DNA of 64,000 nt from Flectobacillus longus (GTDB lineage: Bacteria; Bacteroidota; Bacteroidia; Cytophagales; Spirosomataceae): assembly GCF_030056705.1 (NCBI RefSeq), contig NZ_JASHIC010000009.1, positions 1 through 64,000 of the forward strand, in the 5' to 3' direction. Every line of letters begins with the position of its first letter. Within the stretch, counting starts at the first letter, position 1. The position numbers and the translations under genes were made by a program. The notes under the pieces are model-generated. The model ran no database searches. It was not told the DNA's origin and saw nothing but the letters and a program-made list of their open reading frames with translations. Of this stretch, positions 8,715 through 18,020 are shown in pieces.

Positions 8715-10940
8715 ATGAAATTCAAATATTACCTATATGTATGTTTTACTTTGTTCATTAGTGAATCATGCTACTTAGCCTCAAGCTCAAATGACAAAAT
8801 GGTGCAGTACTTATCAGATGCTTATGATAGAAATTTTGTCAAAGAAAATTCCTTTTGTCCAGAAGCGGAATTTATCTTTTTTGATTCGCTTTCGACCAAG
8901 CATCCAGACCCAGCTATGAGGCTACAAGCAAGCTTTTTTAAAGCAAATGGTTTTCTGAAAATGGGTCAGGAAAAAGAAGCAGTTGATGCCTTAGAGAAAA
9001 TTTTGTATGCTGTAGCTGAAGACCATCGACATTATTCTGAAATACTGAAAAGCTATGCAGTGGCCTATTTACGAATGGGCGAGCGTCAAAACTGTATCAG
9101 TAATCATTCGGCCGAATCATGTATTTTACCCATTAAAAATGCTGGTGTACATCAAAACAAAACGGGCTCACAAAAGGCAGTCGAAATTTATGCGAAACTA
9201 CTTCAGCAAAATCCTAGAGATTTTGAATCTATGTGGCTATTAAACATTGCTTACATGACGCTTGGCGAATATCCTGCAAAAGTGCCTCAACAATGGTTGA
9301 TACCCAATTTGGATAAAGATAATTCGGGCTATTCCGTAAAGCCATTCACAGATATTGCCCCAAATTTAGGACTCAACAAACGGAATATGGCTGGTGGAAC
9401 CCTCATTGATGATTTTAATAATGATGGTTATCTGGATATTGTTACTTCTGATTGGGGGCTGCAAGGTGCTATGCATTATTTTCGTAATGATACCAAAGGC
9501 GGTTTTATGGATTGCTCGGTCATATCAGATTTAGGTCGTTTCAAAGGTGGACTAAACATGATTCAGGCTGATTATAACAACGATGGATTTTTGGATATTT
9601 TTGTGCTCAGAGGCGCATGGATGGGGAATTATGGTCGACAAGCCAATTCTTTACTCAGAAATAACGGCGATAATACCTTTACAGATGTAACCGTAGAAAG
9701 TGGACTTTTCTCAGAACATCCCACTCAGGCAGGCGTATGGCGTGATTTTAATAATGACGGTTGGTTAGATTTATTTATTGGTAACGAAACGGGCGGTCTT
9801 AATGAATACAATCCTTGTGAGCTATTTATCAGTAATAAAAACGGCACTTTTACTGAAGTTGCGGCTATTGCCAAATGTCAAATTATTGATTTTGTCAAAG
9901 GTGTTAGTGCAGCAGATTATGACCATGACGGGCTTCAAGATATTGTTATTTCGGGCATTGGAGGACGCAGAACTTTACTCAAAAATACAGGCGCTAAAAA
10001 TAATATTCCACAGTTTGAAGATGTCACTGAAAAATCAGGGCTAAATGATATTCAGATTAATACCTTTCCGATTTGGTTCTGGGATTATGACAATGATGGC
10101 TGGCAAGATATTTTTGTATGTGGTTATCAGTTCGACACCTCGATTCCGTACACTGCGGCAACTGAAGCTTTGGGAATTCCTAATCAAGCCAGTACTATGA
10201 ATTTATATCACAATAACCATGATGGAACTTTCACAAACGTAACCAAAGAGGCTGGTCTCAATAAATCCGTTTTTACGATGGGTTCTAACTTTGGCGATAT
10301 TGACAACGATGGTTATTTGGATATGTATTTGGGCACAGGCAACCCTGATTATAAATCTCTAGTGCCCAATCGACTTTTTAGAAATATGGGTAATGGAAAA
10401 TTTGCCGATGTCACCGTTTCGGGCAGAGTGGGTAATTTGCAAAAAGGACATGGTGTAGCAATCAATGACCTTGACAATGATGGCGATAGCGATATTTTCA
10501 TTGAAGTGGGTGGCGCCTATGTTGGCGATTCTTACAACAATTCGCTGTATTTGAATCCTGGGCAGAATAATAACCGTTGGATTAATATTCAGTTGGAAGG
10601 TACAGAAACCAATCGTTCGGCTATTGGTTCTCATGTAAAAGTTACCTTCAGGGAAAAAGGAGTAAAAAGGGTTGTCTATCGTGATGTAAATTCAGGAGGA
10701 AGTTTTGGTGCATCTGCTTTGAGAAGAGAAATAGGTATTGGACAAAGTGATTTAATTGATGAACTTGAAATTACATGGGCTCAAACAGGCAAAAAGCAAG
10801 TTTTCAAAAATCTAAAGCCTAATCAGTTTATCAAAATCAAAGAAGGAGATAGCCATATTTCTAAAGCAAATATTAAAACTACTTCTTTTCAAAATCAATC
10901 TTCCGAAATTCCTGTGTGTACAACCAATATGAGTTTATAG
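8715..10940 (+). CDS. FG-GAP/VCBS-repeat protein with ASPIC/UnbV domain (CRTAC1-like)
   Basis: 741 residues from the ATG at 8715, which is followed by an export signal (MKFKYYLYVCFTLFISESC, possibly a lipoprotein with Cys 19). An in-frame upstream ATG at 8589 would only add a non-signal stretch. A helical TPR-like N-terminal part is followed by at least seven FG-GAP calcium-loop repeats: DDFNNDGYLDI, ADYNNDGFLDI, RDFNNDGWLDL, ADYDHDGLQDI, WDYDNDGWQDI, GDIDNDGYLDM, NDLDNDGDSDI. The C-terminus has the ASPIC/UnbV pattern (NNRWINIQLEGTETNRSAIG, then GASALRREIGIG). Such proteins are predicted extracellular beta-propellers and in Bacteroidota often accompany SusCD loci; here no SusCD is adjacent. 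A terminator follows at 11037. Confidence 0.9.
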   Translation: MKFKYYLYVCFTLFISESCYLASSSNDKMVQYLSDAYDRNFVKENSFCPEAEFIFFDSLSTKHPDPAMRLQASFFKANGFLKMGQEKEAVDALEKILYAVAEDHRHYSEILKSYAVAYLRMGERQNCISNHSAESCILPIKNAGVHQNKTGSQKAVEIYAKLLQQNPRDFESMWLLNIAYMTLGEYPAKVPQQWLIPNLDKDNSGYSVKPFTDIAPNLGLNKRNMAGGTLIDDFNNDGYLDIVTSDWGLQGAMHYFRNDTKGGFMDCSVISDLGRFKGGLNMIQADYNNDGFLDIFVLRGAWMGNYGRQANSLLRNNGDNTFTDVTVESGLFSEHPTQAGVWRDFNNDGWLDLFIGNETGGLNEYNPCELFISNKNGTFTEVAAIAKCQIIDFVKGVSAADYDHDGLQDIVISGIGGRRTLLKNTGAKNNIPQFEDVTEKSGLNDIQINTFPIWFWDYDNDGWQDIFVCGYQFDTSIPYTAATEALGIPNQASTMNLYHNNHDGTFTNVTKEAGLNKSVFTMGSNFGDIDNDGYLDMYLGTGNPDYKSLVPNRLFRNMGNGKFADVTVSGRVGNLQKGHGVAINDLDNDGDSDIFIEVGGAYVGDSYNNSLYLNPGQNNNRWINIQLEGTETNRSAIGSHVKVTFREKGVKRVVYRDVNSGGSFGASALRREIGIGQSDLIDELEITWAQTGKKQVFKNLKPNQFIKIKEGDSHISKANIKTTSFQNQSSEIPVCTTNMSL

Positions 10941-11036
10941 GATTTAGGAAAACGATCTTCATGATGTAAATTGAATCGAGAGTAGACAACTTTCTGTAAA
11001 GTATTCATACACTAATGATGACTCTAAAATGCTTTA

Positions 11037-11076
11037 TTTTGATTAACGGATAAATTAATTTGTCCGTTAATCAAAA
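11037..11076 (+). terminator. Stem-loop terminator after the FG-GAP/ASPIC gene
   Basis: A perfect 14-bp stem (11037-11050 with 11063-11076) has a 12-base AT loop. The arms begin with four T and end with four A. It lies about 100 bases after the stop codon and before the promoter of the next small-protein gene. Confidence 0.65.
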
Positions 11077-11106
11077 TTCCTAAAGTTTCGATAGGCTATT
11101 GGTATA

Positions 11107-11132
11107 TTGTATGAAATAAATATTTATTTTTG
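11107..11132 (+). promoter_or_regulatory. Candidate promoter of the second small membrane protein
   Basis: TTG at 11107-11109, 15 bases, then TATTTTTG at 11125-11132. The block is nearly identical to 7811-7836, including the phrase TATGAAATAAA. Conservation between two otherwise diverged intergenic regions supports a functional element. Confidence 0.55.
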
Positions 11133-11165
11133 TTATTGTAAGAAAAAACCCTCAACCTTTATCCC

Positions 11166-11717
11166 TTGAAAAAAATTGTCAGCATTTCATTTCTGTGTCT
11201 ATTGCTATACAATATGTTTAGCACTGGCATTGTTTTGCTTTGTTTTGACAAGTCAATTCAAAAAGCTACTCCAGTTACTCAAAATGATGAATGGCTAGAA
11301 ATCAAAATGCCTATTGCTCTGCCCTACAGTAGCGATTTTACTAATATTACCTCTCATGAAGGTTTAATTGAATATCAGGGTGAGTTTTACAATATTATCG
11401 AACAACGCTATTCAAACGATACGCTTTATACCAAAATCAAGACCAATCATAAAGCTAAACAAAAATATCAATCTATTTCTGAAGAACTTAGCCAACAATT
11501 TTCTGATAATCACTCAGAGAAAAGTTCGCCTTTGAAAAAGGCTTTAGATTTGTGCAAACATTTATCATCTAACTACTTACCTCAACAAGTAAGTCTAGAA
11601 AACAAATACCTTCATTTCATCGAAAGCAAAAAGCCAAGTCTGTTCTACTACTCTTATTTATATACTCATCTTTATTCTTCTGGGGTTTTTATGCCTCCCG
11701 AGTTAGCTTCAGTTTAA
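11166..11717 (+). CDS. Small single-span membrane protein with C-terminal PP motif, copy 2
   Basis: 183 residues from a TTG codon, clearly paralogous to the product of 7868-8419 over the whole length; they share CLLLYNMFSTG, HEGLIEYQGEFYNIIEQ, YSNDTLYTKIKTN and PPE(I/L)ASV. There is one N-terminal hydrophobic segment and the rest appears soluble, probably periplasmic. The tail is aromatic-rich (YYSYLYTHLYSSGVFMPP). Function is unknown. It heads a plus-strand run of AhpD-like genes, a TonB receptor and an MFS transporter. The duplication extends about 60 bases upstream and 45 bases downstream of the coding region. Confidence 0.75.
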   Translation: MKKIVSISFLCLLLYNMFSTGIVLLCFDKSIQKATPVTQNDEWLEIKMPIALPYSSDFTNITSHEGLIEYQGEFYNIIEQRYSNDTLYTKIKTNHKAKQKYQSISEELSQQFSDNHSEKSSPLKKALDLCKHLSSNYLPQQVSLENKYLHFIESKKPSLFYYSYLYTHLYSSGVFMPPELASV

Positions 11718-11729
11718 TGTAATGATCTT

Positions 11730-11755
11730 CCTTACGTATTGTCATTTACGTTAGG
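11730..11755 (+). other. Hairpin after the second small-protein gene
   Basis: CCTTACGTA (11730-11738) pairs with TACGTTAGG (11747-11755) with one mismatch. It is the counterpart of the hairpin at 8433-8452: flanks match but stem bases differ on both sides, which suggests the fold is kept by selection. Confidence 0.45.
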
Positions 11756-11799
11756 CTAGAATTGTATTGCCCAATCATTTTTTAACTGAAGTAAAAACC

Positions 11800-12342
11800 A
11801 TGTCATATATCAATTTACCCAATCCATCCTTGCCAGGTATTTCGGGGCTTCTGGATTATAATAAAACAACCGCACAACCTTTACTCAATCTTGCAGAGGT
11901 ATTACTAAGAAGTGAGTCGACTCTTACAAGTGGCGAAAGGGAGCTTATTGCGGCACATGTATCTTATCTCAACAACTGTCATTTTTGCCATACTTCACAC
12001 GCAGCAGCGGCAGTTGCGCACTTAGGTTGTGACATTAGTGTGATGGACGACATCAAGAAAAACTTTGTTGAAACGCCCATTTCTCCAAAACTAAGAGCAT
12101 TATTAGACATTGCAGGAAAAGTGCAAAAAGGTGGTAAGCACGTTTTACCAGAGGATATCGCCATTGCTCGTGAAGCAGGTGCAAGCGACCGTGAACTTCA
12201 TGATACGGTATTGATTGCTGCGGCATTTTGCATGTTTAACCGTTATGTAGATGGATTAGCAACATGGGCGCCACAGCAAAACGAAGACTATCTGGAAATG
12301 GGTCAAAAAATGGCCTTTTCAGGCTATAACAGAGCAATATAA
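11800..12342 (+). CDS. AhpD-like (carboxymuconolactone decarboxylase fold) protein 1
   Basis: 180 residues from the ATG at 11800, chosen because the two paralogs begin in the same way (MSYINLP, MPHISLP, MAYINIP); an upstream in-frame TTG exists. The AhpD active-site pattern is present: Glu 48, the CxxC pair Cys 60 and Cys 63 (NCHFCHTSH), and His 67, with the 12- and 4-residue spacings seen in AhpD. AhpD uses this site to relay electrons and has weak peroxidase activity. The first AhpD histidine (between the cysteines) is displaced by one position. Likely a cytoplasmic thiol redox or peroxidase-related enzyme; the substrate is not evident. Confidence 0.85.
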   Translation: MSYINLPNPSLPGISGLLDYNKTTAQPLLNLAEVLLRSESTLTSGERELIAAHVSYLNNCHFCHTSHAAAAVAHLGCDISVMDDIKKNFVETPISPKLRALLDIAGKVQKGGKHVLPEDIAIAREAGASDRELHDTVLIAAAFCMFNRYVDGLATWAPQQNEDYLEMGQKMAFSGYNRAI

Positions 12343-12438
12343 GTCTACGCACTCTGTCGTCATACTTAAATCAGTTGGTTGAATTTTCATTTAATCAACT
12401 AGATATTCTTTTGTCTATCCCCAACAGAAATTACGATT

Positions 12439-13005
12439 ATGCCCCATATATCTTTACCAGAACATTTGCCAGGCATTACTGGCTTATTAGAATATAGCCA
12501 AGAAACGGCGCAACCTATTCGTGATTTAACGCAACTGTTACTTCGAGGCGACAATACTTTATCGCAAGGCGAAAGAGAGCTTATTGCTACCATCGTTTCA
12601 TACCGAAATGGTTGTGTATTTTGTACTAATGCCCATACCGCAGCTACAGATTTATTACTTGGCGAAACAGAAACCTGTGAAATCATGAAACAAGATATTG
12701 ACCAAATGCCTGTGAGTGACAAACTGAAGGCTTTATTAAAAATTGCTTCTCTTGTACAAATCAATGGAAAAGCTGTTACCCCAGAGTCAGTTGAACTAGC
12801 AAAATCGTTCGGCGCTACCGATGCTGAAATTCATGATACCGTGTTGATTGCAGCATTATTCTGTCTCTACAATCGATATGTAGACGGTATGGCAACTTTT
12901 ACTCCCGACCCACAAAGTGGTTTTTATCAGCAATTAGGCGAACGAATTGTCAATCATGGCTACCAACGTTTACCTCAAGGTTATGACCATTTGAAAAAAT
13001 CCTAA
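12439..13005 (+). CDS. AhpD-like (carboxymuconolactone decarboxylase fold) protein 2
   Basis: 188 residues, paralogous to the preceding gene product. The conserved core reads GERELIATIVSYRNGCVFCT and provides Glu 47, Cys 59, Cys 62 and His 66 with AhpD spacing. The C-terminal half carries the shared EIHDTVLIAA and NRYVDGMATF stretches. It has no export signal, so it is expected in the cytoplasm. It begins 96 bases after the first AhpD-like gene and ends 12 bases before the TonB receptor gene, so it is probably translated from the same mRNA as that receptor. The role is inferred as thiol-dependent redox chemistry; the substrate is unknown. Confidence 0.85.
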   Translation: MPHISLPEHLPGITGLLEYSQETAQPIRDLTQLLLRGDNTLSQGERELIATIVSYRNGCVFCTNAHTAATDLLLGETETCEIMKQDIDQMPVSDKLKALLKIASLVQINGKAVTPESVELAKSFGATDAEIHDTVLIAALFCLYNRYVDGMATFTPDPQSGFYQQLGERIVNHGYQRLPQGYDHLKKS

Positions 13006-13017
13006 ATTTCTCTAGAC

Positions 13018-15784
13018 ATGAAAAAACATATATTAACTATATTTATTTTTATCAGTACCCTAGCTCAAACCATAGCACAAGTAGCTACAGTAACGGGAAA
13101 AATCACAGACGCCCAAACGCAAAAACCTATTCAAGGAGTTACTATCAGAGTTAAAGGAAAACTTGCAGGTACGCAAACCAACGCTAATGGTAGCTTTAGT
13201 ATATCGCTAAAAACTCCTGCCTCTATTGTGGTTACGATGATTGGTTACGAAGCTAAAGCCATTGATATTGCTAATAATCAGGCTATTGACATTTCACTTT
13301 CTCCAGCTAATTCAGAGTTAGATCCCGTTGTAGTAACAGCTTCACGTGTTGAAGAACGCATTTTGCGTTCGCCTGTCAGTATTGAAAAAATGGATATTCG
13401 ACAAGTTCAGCAAACACCCTCAGCCAATTACTACGATGGTCTACAAAATATCAAATCCTTGGATATGGTTACGAGTAGTCTTACCTACAAACAAATCAAT
13501 ACAAGAGGGTTTAATAGTACAGGAAATGGAAGATTTTTGCAATTAGTCGACGGTATCGACAACCAACCAGCAGGGTTAGGTTTTGCGATGGGAAATCTAT
13601 TTGGCCCACATGATTTGGACGTAGAAAGTGCTGAATTAATTGCTGGTGCGGCATCCGCTCTATATGGTCCAATTGCTTTTAATGGCTTGTTGAATACACG
13701 TACCAAGAACCCTTTTGATTTCCAAGGACTCAGCATTCAAACGAAATTTGGACTCAATCACGTGGGTGATGGAACAGGATTAGGCGCAAAACCCATGAGC
13801 GATTTGGCTTTGAGATATGCAAAAGTTTTTTAATAACAAATTTGCCTTCAAAATCAATGCTTCTTATCTCAGAGGTACCGATTGGTATGCCAATGATTAT
13901 ACGGATATAGACCCAAATACGCCAGCAGCAAGCCGTGGAGCAAACAACCCAGGGCGTAATGCTTTGAATATTTATGGTGATGAAGTTGCCCAAACCTTAC
14001 CAAATATTGGTAGAGTTTCAAGAACAGGTTATGAAGAAAAAGATTTGGCTACTTATGGTGTGTATAGCCTTAAACTGAATGGTGCTTTGCATTATCGCAT
14101 TAATGATAACCTGGAGGCCATTTACCAAATGAATTTTAATCAAGGAACGGCTCAGTACACAGGCAGTAACCGATTCGTTATCAATGATTTCCAGTTCATC
14201 CAGCATCGTATCGAACTAAAAGGAAGTCAGTTTTACATAAGAGCGTATTCCAACCAAGAAATTTCGAATAACTCCTACAATACACGTTCGCTTGGTCAGC
14301 AAATCAACCGTACTTGGGTGCGCGACTTGAATGGCAATATTGTGACGCCCGACAAAGCAGATGCCACTTGGTTTCAGCGTTATGCGGCTGCATTCAATGG
14401 TACAATTAGTGGTGTAACAGCTCAAAATCAAACGCAGGCAAGAGCTTTTGCCGACCAAGGTAGATTAGTACCTGGCACAACGGCTTTCGACGAAGTTAGA
14501 GATCGTTTAATTCATACTGTTGGATTATCTGGCGCAGGAATCAAAAGTAACTGTAGCTTAAAACACATAGAAGGACTTTATGATTTTAGCTCCGTGGTAA
14601 AAGTTTTCAATTTGCAAGTTGGAGGAAATTACAGAAAATACTATCTCGACACAGAAGGTACTTTATTTGATGACAAAGGCAAAAATCTCACAAACGATGA
14701 ATTTGGTTTATTTACACAAGCTTCAAAAAGTCTTTTCCAAGATAAGTTAAAAGTAACATTATCAGGAAGATATGACAAAAACCAAAACTTTGATGGTCAA
14801 TTTACGCCAAGAGCATCAGCGGTATTTTCCCCAACTGAAAGACATAATTTTAGAGCTTCGTATCAAACTGGTTTCAGAAACCCAACTATTAGCGACCAAT
14901 ATATTAAGCTTGACGTAGGTCCAATTTTGATTTTGGGAGGTGCTCCTATCAACTCGCAAGGAATGAATGTTTACGAAAATTCTTACACAGCCGCTTCTGT
15001 AGGAGCGTTTGGTAGTGGATTTGGTGCTGATATGCAAAAAGGCGTTCCTTTCCCTACAGCTTTAGCCAACAATAAGGACAAACTGGTAAAATCAAATGTG
15101 CCATATATCAAACCAGAACGTGTTCAAAGTATTGAAGTAGGCTATAAAGGATTATTGACTTCAAAATTACTTTTTGACATTAACTACTATTACAGTCAAT
15201 ATAAAGATTTCATCATCAACTCTGTAGTAATTAGACCAAATAGCCCAGTAACATTACCAGACGGAAGTGTAAATCCAGCAGCTGCCGCAGATATTTTGAA
15301 TGGAAATATCAAAGCGTTTCAATTATACACTAACGCCGCAGATAAAGTATCTATTCAAGGAGTTACAGCAGGCTTGACATGGGCTTTACCTAAAAACTAC
15401 CAATTGCATGGCAATACAACATGGATAGATTTTAATATAATGGATGCTAATCCAAACAATATTCCTGCTTTCAATACGCCAACTTGGAAGAGCAATGTAA
15501 CTTTTTCTAATCCAAAACTTACTGACAAATTAGGTTTTAGTGTGGCATGGCACTGGCAAACTGCATTCGATTGGTACGGAACATTTACAGAATTGAGACC
15601 TGGAAGAATAGGCGCTTACAATTTATTAGATGCACAGGTAAGCTATACTGTTCCTTCACTTAAAACTAAAATCAAACTGGGTGCTGCCAACTTGACGAAT
15701 CAATATGTAGTTCAAGCGTATGGCTCGCCAGCAGTTGGAGGAATGTATTATATAAGCCTCAATTTTGATGAGTTTTTAAGATAA
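13018..15784 (+). pseudogene. TonB-dependent receptor split by a one-base frameshift
   Basis: Two overlapping frames (13018-13833 and 13817-15784) together encode one receptor of about 920 residues. The first carries a signal peptide, a CarboxypepD_reg domain (VTGKITDAQTQKPIQGVTIR), a TonB-box-like DPVVVTASRVEER and the plug (DLDVESAELIAGAASALYGP). The second carries the beta-barrel. The junction is a run of six T (13826-13831): five T would give LRYAKVFNNKFAFKINASY in one frame, whereas six T give a stop. The gene is thus either a recent pseudogene, a homopolymer sequencing error, or rescued by slippage. No SusD partner is present, so it belongs with small-ligand receptors. It lies between AhpD-like genes and an MFS transporter. 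Confidence 0.85.
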
Positions 15785-15811
15785 TAAGTGCTAAAACAAC
15801 CTTACAATTTT

Positions 15812-17035
15812 ATGCAATCAACTATTCACACAACCAAGGTTAAGTTGGCATTTACACTTTGTATGCTGAGTTATTTATTAGGAGGCTGTATTTCTACCAT
15901 GATGTCGTCCTATTTGCCTGTTGCGTTGCCAGATTTACTTAATAGATTACTCAACGAGCAAAAGCTCTCAGAATATGGCGCTTATATCAATGCAATATTT
16001 CTATACGGTTGGATGTGCGGTGGCTTAAGCATGGGTTTTGCCAGCGATAAAATCGGTCGAATTCCTAGCTTGAGTATTGTAACAGCACTTTGTGGTTTGG
16101 GAACCGTATTTATTGTTTTTGTTAAAGATTGGTACGTTCTTCTTGCCTTACGTTTTATCTCAGGTGTTGGTGTTGGGGGTATTTTATTATTGACTACGGT
16201 CTATATCTCTGAAATCTGGCCAGAAAAGAACCGACCTATTATTTTGGGCATTTTGGCAGTTTCGTTTCCTTTGGGAATCGTACTCTCAGGCGGAATCACC
16301 CTTCTATTTCCTTATTGGCATCAGGCTTTTTGGATTGGTCTTATCCCGATTGGTATCGCTATTTTGATGTTTGTTTTTTTGCCAGAATCACCAGAATGGC
16401 AAAAGTCGCAAGGAAAAGCCAAGAATGCAACTCCAATAGAATCCATCGATTACCATAAAAACCTTTGGACTGGGATACTTATTTTCGGTGCTGTACTTAT
16501 TGGACTTTGGGGGATTTTCTCTTGGTTACCTACATGGGTACAAGGTTTATTGAGCAATGGTCAAAAAGGTCAACAAGAAAGAGGTATTGTCATGATGCTT
16601 CTGGGAATTGGCGGAATTATCGGTGGTACACTTTCTGGTTTTCTGATAAAGTCATTTGGATTTAAGAGAACGCTACTCGCTACTTTCTTAGGATGTAGTA
16701 GCGTGTGTATGTTATTGTTTTTGACGAATCATACTTTCAGTATCCTAGTCTATGTCGAAACGGCTCTATTATCTCTCTTTTTTGGTATCAGTCAAGGAGC
16801 GCTTTCGAGTTTTATCCCTGCGCTTTTCCCTTCGCAAGTCAGAGGATTTGCAACAGGGTTATGCTTTAATATTGGAAGGTTTTTTACCGCTACGGCCGTG
16901 TTTTTTGTAGGAAGTTTGGTGTCGGTTTTAGGAGGCTTAGGGCAATCTCTCATGACATTTTCCCTAGCATTTGTATTGGCATTTATCATGCTTTTGCGTA
17001 CCAAAAACTTGGTACGTGATTCGAAAATATTGTAA
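15812..17035 (+). CDS. Major facilitator superfamily transporter
   Basis: About 407 residues from the ATG at 15812 (a GTG at 15788 is also in frame). Twelve hydrophobic segments can be counted. The loop after helix 2 has the MFS signature GFASDKIGRIP, and the helix 4-5 region reads FISGVGVGGILLLTTVYISE with LPESPEWQ at the end of the first half, as in the sugar and aromatic-acid/H+ symporter groups. It acts in the inner membrane. It starts only a few bases after the TonB receptor stop, so receptor and transporter may form consecutive steps of one uptake route; the substrate cannot be read from sequence. Confidence 0.9.
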   Translation: MQSTIHTTKVKLAFTLCMLSYLLGGCISTMMSSYLPVALPDLLNRLLNEQKLSEYGAYINAIFLYGWMCGGLSMGFASDKIGRIPSLSIVTALCGLGTVFIVFVKDWYVLLALRFISGVGVGGILLLTTVYISEIWPEKNRPIILGILAVSFPLGIVLSGGITLLFPYWHQAFWIGLIPIGIAILMFVFLPESPEWQKSQGKAKNATPIESIDYHKNLWTGILIFGAVLIGLWGIFSWLPTWVQGLLSNGQKGQQERGIVMMLLGIGGIIGGTLSGFLIKSFGFKRTLLATFLGCSSVCMLLFLTNHTFSILVYVETALLSLFFGISQGALSSFIPALFPSQVRGFATGLCFNIGRFFTATAVFFVGSLVSVLGGLGQSLMTFSLAFVLAFIMLLRTKNLVRDSKIL

Positions 17036-17055
17036 TGGACTGGATGTGAACCTAG

Positions 17056-17091
17056 AGCGAGTCTATCATCCGTTATAGACTCGCTTCTTTT
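17056..17091 (+). terminator. Stem-loop terminator after the MFS gene
   Basis: An 11-bp perfect stem (17056-17066 with 17075-17085) has an 8-base loop and is followed by TCTTTTC. It separates the MFS gene from the third AhpD-like gene and may lower read-through into it. Confidence 0.6.
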
Positions 17092-17114
17092 CAAAATCAT
17101 TTAACTCAAAAAAC

Positions 17115-17687
17115 ATGGCATATATCAACATACCTTCTGAAGAGCAATTACCGGGCATAAGAGGTCTCATGGCATTTAGTCCAGAAACAGCTAAGCCTCT
17201 CAATGCTTTAGCAGAAATTTTACTCAGAAATCCCAATAATACGCTTTCTCAAGGTGAGCGAGAGCTAATTGCAACTTACGTTTCCTACCTAAATAACTGT
17301 ACATTTTGTCAAATGGTACATGGCTCAGCGGCACAATGCTACCTTGAAGACGATGGCAGTTTGATTAATCAGGTAAAAAAAGATATGCTTAATGCTTCTA
17401 TTTCCGATAAAATGAAATCTCTTTTGACGATTGCTGGAGCTATTCAAAAAGGTGGAAAAAACGTAACGAAAGAACACATAAACTCAGCCAAAGCATTAGG
17501 GGCAACTGATAAAGAAATTCATGATACCGTACTCATTGCAGCAGCCTTCTGCCTATTTAATCGATATGTGGACGGTTTAGGAACATGGGCTCCACAAGAG
17601 GCAAGCGCCTATCTTGACAGAGGACCAAGAATTCGAGATGAAGGATACGCCAACTTTGATCCTATGTCTTATATTCAAAAAAGTTAA
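17115..17687 (+). CDS. AhpD-like (carboxymuconolactone decarboxylase fold) protein 3
   Basis: 190 residues, third member of the paralogous set. The core reads GERELIATYVSYLNNCTFCQ with Glu 50, Cys 62, Cys 65 and His 69, keeping AhpD spacing. The second half has EIHDTVLIAAAFCLFNRYVD and GLGTWAPQ, closest to the first copy. No export signal is visible. It starts 79 bases after the MFS gene, with a hairpin between them, so it may be expressed at a different level from the other two. Three copies around one receptor-transporter pair suggest detoxification or conversion of the imported compound; this is an inference. Confidence 0.85.
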   Translation: MAYINIPSEEQLPGIRGLMAFSPETAKPLNALAEILLRNPNNTLSQGERELIATYVSYLNNCTFCQMVHGSAAQCYLEDDGSLINQVKKDMLNASISDKMKSLLTIAGAIQKGGKNVTKEHINSAKALGATDKEIHDTVLIAAAFCLFNRYVDGLGTWAPQEASAYLDRGPRIRDEGYANFDPMSYIQKS

Positions 17688-18020
17688 GAGATAACCATTG
17701 ATTCAACTTCTAGATAGCTGACTTCAAATTGATTAAGGCGTTTTTATCTATTGAGATTGATAGTTAGTAAATTAAAAACACTAAGTAAGTTAGTAGGCAA
17801 AATAAAGTTTAAGATTGGGCTTTGGGCTTTCAGGTAACGGCTTTCGGCGGTGGGCTTTGGAAAAAGTATGGCTGTGGTTATTAAAAAACATTTTAACACT
17901 CTTTGCCTTGTGCCTGTTGCCTAGTGCCTAAACACATAACTTAAATCTTATTCTGCACGATTACTTACATCATTATTTTTTACCGAAAACCCTACTTCAC
18001 CATATATATTTCAGACCATT
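17688..18020. other. Intergenic region with GGC-rich repeat remnants
   Basis: 333 bases without a convincing gene. The stretch 17810-17940 contains GGGCTTTGGGCTTTC, GGCTTTCGGC and then GCCTTGTGCC and GCCTAGTGCC, resembling the GGCATTMGGC palindromic repeats at 36770-36866 and 52216-52343 in degraded form. I see no TAnnTTTG element close to the following gene. Confidence 0.4.

Noticed and set aside
13826-13831. Programmed -1 ribosomal frameshift in the TonB receptor
   Set aside because: The shift required is +1 (loss of one base), which a -1 slippery site cannot give, and receptors of this family are not known to use recoding. Indel or slippage is more likely.
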